From JAIQFL01 sp035501495 (GTDB taxonomy: Bacteria; Acidobacteriota; Terriglobia; Bryobacterales; Bryobacteraceae): a DNA stretch of 64,000 nucleotides. Shown piece after piece: positions 63,226 to 64,000 of this stretch; the first letter of the stretch is position 1; every line of letters begins with the position of its first letter. The DNA lies in contig DATJWB010000106.1 of the NCBI GenBank assembly GCA_035501495.1, forward strand, positions 74,773 to 138,772, read 5' to 3'. The position numbers and the translations under genes are program-made. The notes below the pieces were generated by a model. It was given only the letters and a program-made list of their open reading frames with translations. It ran no database searches and was not told the origin of the DNA.

Positions 63226-63405
63226 TCAAGTGAATCTCCCGGCGCCGGATGTCGTGCACCCGCCCGCGGCGAAGGTCGAAAACAGCCGCTCGACCTCTTC
63301 GGACCGGCATTCCGGGCATTCGAGGTCGCGGTCAGCGTCCTGCATCCGCCGCAACATTTCAAATCGCTCGCCGCATTTGCGGCCGCGGTATTCGTACATC
63401 GGCAT
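63226..63405 (-). CDS. FmdB-type zinc-ribbon protein lacking one cysteine
   Basis: This 59-aa protein has the start MPMYEYRGRKCGERFE of the CxxC-CxxC FmdB regulator-like family and a second pair CPEC (Cys30, Cys33). The first pair normally has Cys at position 8; here it is Gly8 (GGC in place of TGC), leaving three ligands. Zinc binding may be lost or changed. GGAGGAGAG upstream supports the start. It lies between the methyltransferase remnant and the TauE gene. Confidence 0.75.
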   Translation of the reverse strand: MPMYEYRGRKCGERFEMLRRMQDADRDLECPECRSEEVERLFSTFAAGGCTTSGAGRFT

Positions 63406-63452
63406 GCGTCTTCTCTCCTCCTCAGGATGCAAAATCCGGCGGGAGGTGACAA

Positions 63453-64000
63453 TCACAGGTTCAGGCCACCGATCACCAGGGCAAGCACGATCAGGGCCGC
63501 GGCGAATACCCGCCGCAGTATATTCTCATTCAGGCGGTGGGCTAAGGCAATTCCGGCGAGGATGCCAACGAGTGCGCAAAACAGGAATTGCGCCAACAGG
63601 CCCCAATCCATGTTGGTGTAGCGGAGCTGGCCCAGTAACCCCGTCGTTGAATTGAGAGCGATCACGGCAAGTGACGTGCCGCTTGCCAGTCGCGTATCGA
63701 GCCCCGCGGACAAGACGAGTGCCGGAACAATCAGGAAGCCGCCGCCGACTCCTAGAAACCGGGTCAGGAGCCCGACCCCGAACCCAACGAAGAGACACCT
63801 CGGAATCGAGCAGCTACTCTTCCTGTTCATTCCTCGATTGCCCCGCGACATGAGCGAAGCCACCACCAACATCAAACCGGCAAATGACAGCAGCAGGATT
63901 CGCTTCGAAACAAAATGTGTGCCTGTGGCGCCTACGAAAGCCCCGGCCATGCCAGTGGCAGAAAAGATAAGCGCCGCCCTTACAGCTACATTGTCCCTCC
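63453..64000 (-). CDS. TauE/SafE family sulfite exporter-like permease (5' end outside window)
   Basis: The C-terminal roughly 180 residues of a TauE/SafE-type membrane protein are present: GVGLLTRFLGVGGGFLIVPALVL is the hallmark of the second half. The frame is open to the window edge (RDNVAVRAALIFSATGMAGAFVGA precedes the first internal Met), so the gene starts to the right. The family exports sulfite or other organosulfur anions; the substrate here is unknown. Confidence 0.88.
   Translation of the reverse strand, partial: RDNVAVRAALIFSATGMAGAFVGATGTHFVSKRILLLSFAGLMLVVASLMSRGNRGMNRKSSCSIPRCLFVGFGVGLLTRFLGVGGGFLIVPALVLSAGLDTRLASGTSLAVIALNSTTGLLGQLRYTNMDWGLLAQFLFCALVGILAGIALAHRLNENILRRVFAAALIVLALVIGGLNL

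Noticed and set aside
1..64000. CRISPR arrays, tRNA or rRNA genes, transposases, integrases
   Set aside because: No regularly spaced direct repeats, no recognisable tRNA or rRNA sequence and no transposase or integrase motif were found by eye; small RNAs cannot be excluded without a covariance search.

Overview
The window is one contiguous stretch of high-GC bacterial chromosome with dense genes on both strands and no rRNA, tRNA, CRISPR array, integrase or transposase that I could see. The gene content points to an acidobacterium of the Bryobacterales/Solibacter type. The markers are a TIGR03435-family protein, three ADOP-type ABC permeases (one behind a PadR regulator), an OmpR-type winged helix fused to a TPR region, several secreted S9 peptidases, GH127 and GH97 sugar-hydrolase sequence, and an isoquinoline-1-oxidoreductase-type molybdenum enzyme. 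The taxon is inferred from family composition, not from a marker gene.

Layout. 84-10597 (+) is an envelope and anti-protease block: alpha-2-macroglobulin, penicillin-binding protein 1C (4-base overlap), a secreted serpin and a DUF4097 protein. 10605-16563 holds an 825-aa membrane/spermidine-synthase-like fusion and an SDR (-), a family 39 glycosyltransferase (+) and glycolytic GAPDH (-). 16735-20463 holds a helical secreted protein, a coiled-coil protein and a GH127 enzyme. 20464-20948 is a gene-poor gap with a possible broken cysteine-cluster gene. 20949-31935 holds an ADOP permease, a PQQ dehydrogenase with a cytochrome c site, two tandem S9 peptidases and the M48-LemA pair. 32030-38804 holds an ADP-ribosylglycohydrolase, a PadR-ADOP unit, an unrecognised 433-aa protein, a small methyltransferase and a DinB protein. 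38882-47035 holds a third S9 peptidase, a third ADOP permease, the winged-helix/TPR regulator with a divergent secreted protein, and a small HExxH protein. 47149-55562 holds the IorAB pair, an orphan GH97 N-terminal domain, a metallophosphoesterase, the TIGR03435 protein, a secreted unknown and an apparently exported MidA-like methyltransferase. 55625-62232 (-) is a tolC-adaptor-RND-DUF2892 operon whose last gene, a cytochrome-oxidase-like membrane protein, is cut after about 52 residues and abuts a propeller-like remnant. The right end has a small membrane protein, a frameshifted methyltransferase pseudogene, a zinc-ribbon protein and a TauE/SafE permease cut by the window edge.

Themes. (1) Defence against proteases: two suicide-type inhibitors of different fold (alpha-2-macroglobulin and serpin) flank the cell-wall repair synthase PBP1C. 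(2) A dispersed REP-like repeat with core GGCAGGAGTGCCTGCGCCAC. Its copies lie mostly at gene 5' ends on the coding strand, and in pbpC and the GH97 gene the repeat is read as codons next to the membrane or signal segment. (3) Gene decay: a truncated GH97, a truncated oxidase subunit, and one clear plus one possible frameshifted remnant. I see no classical defence or mobile system; the repeat family and the anti-protease cluster are the strongest leads.
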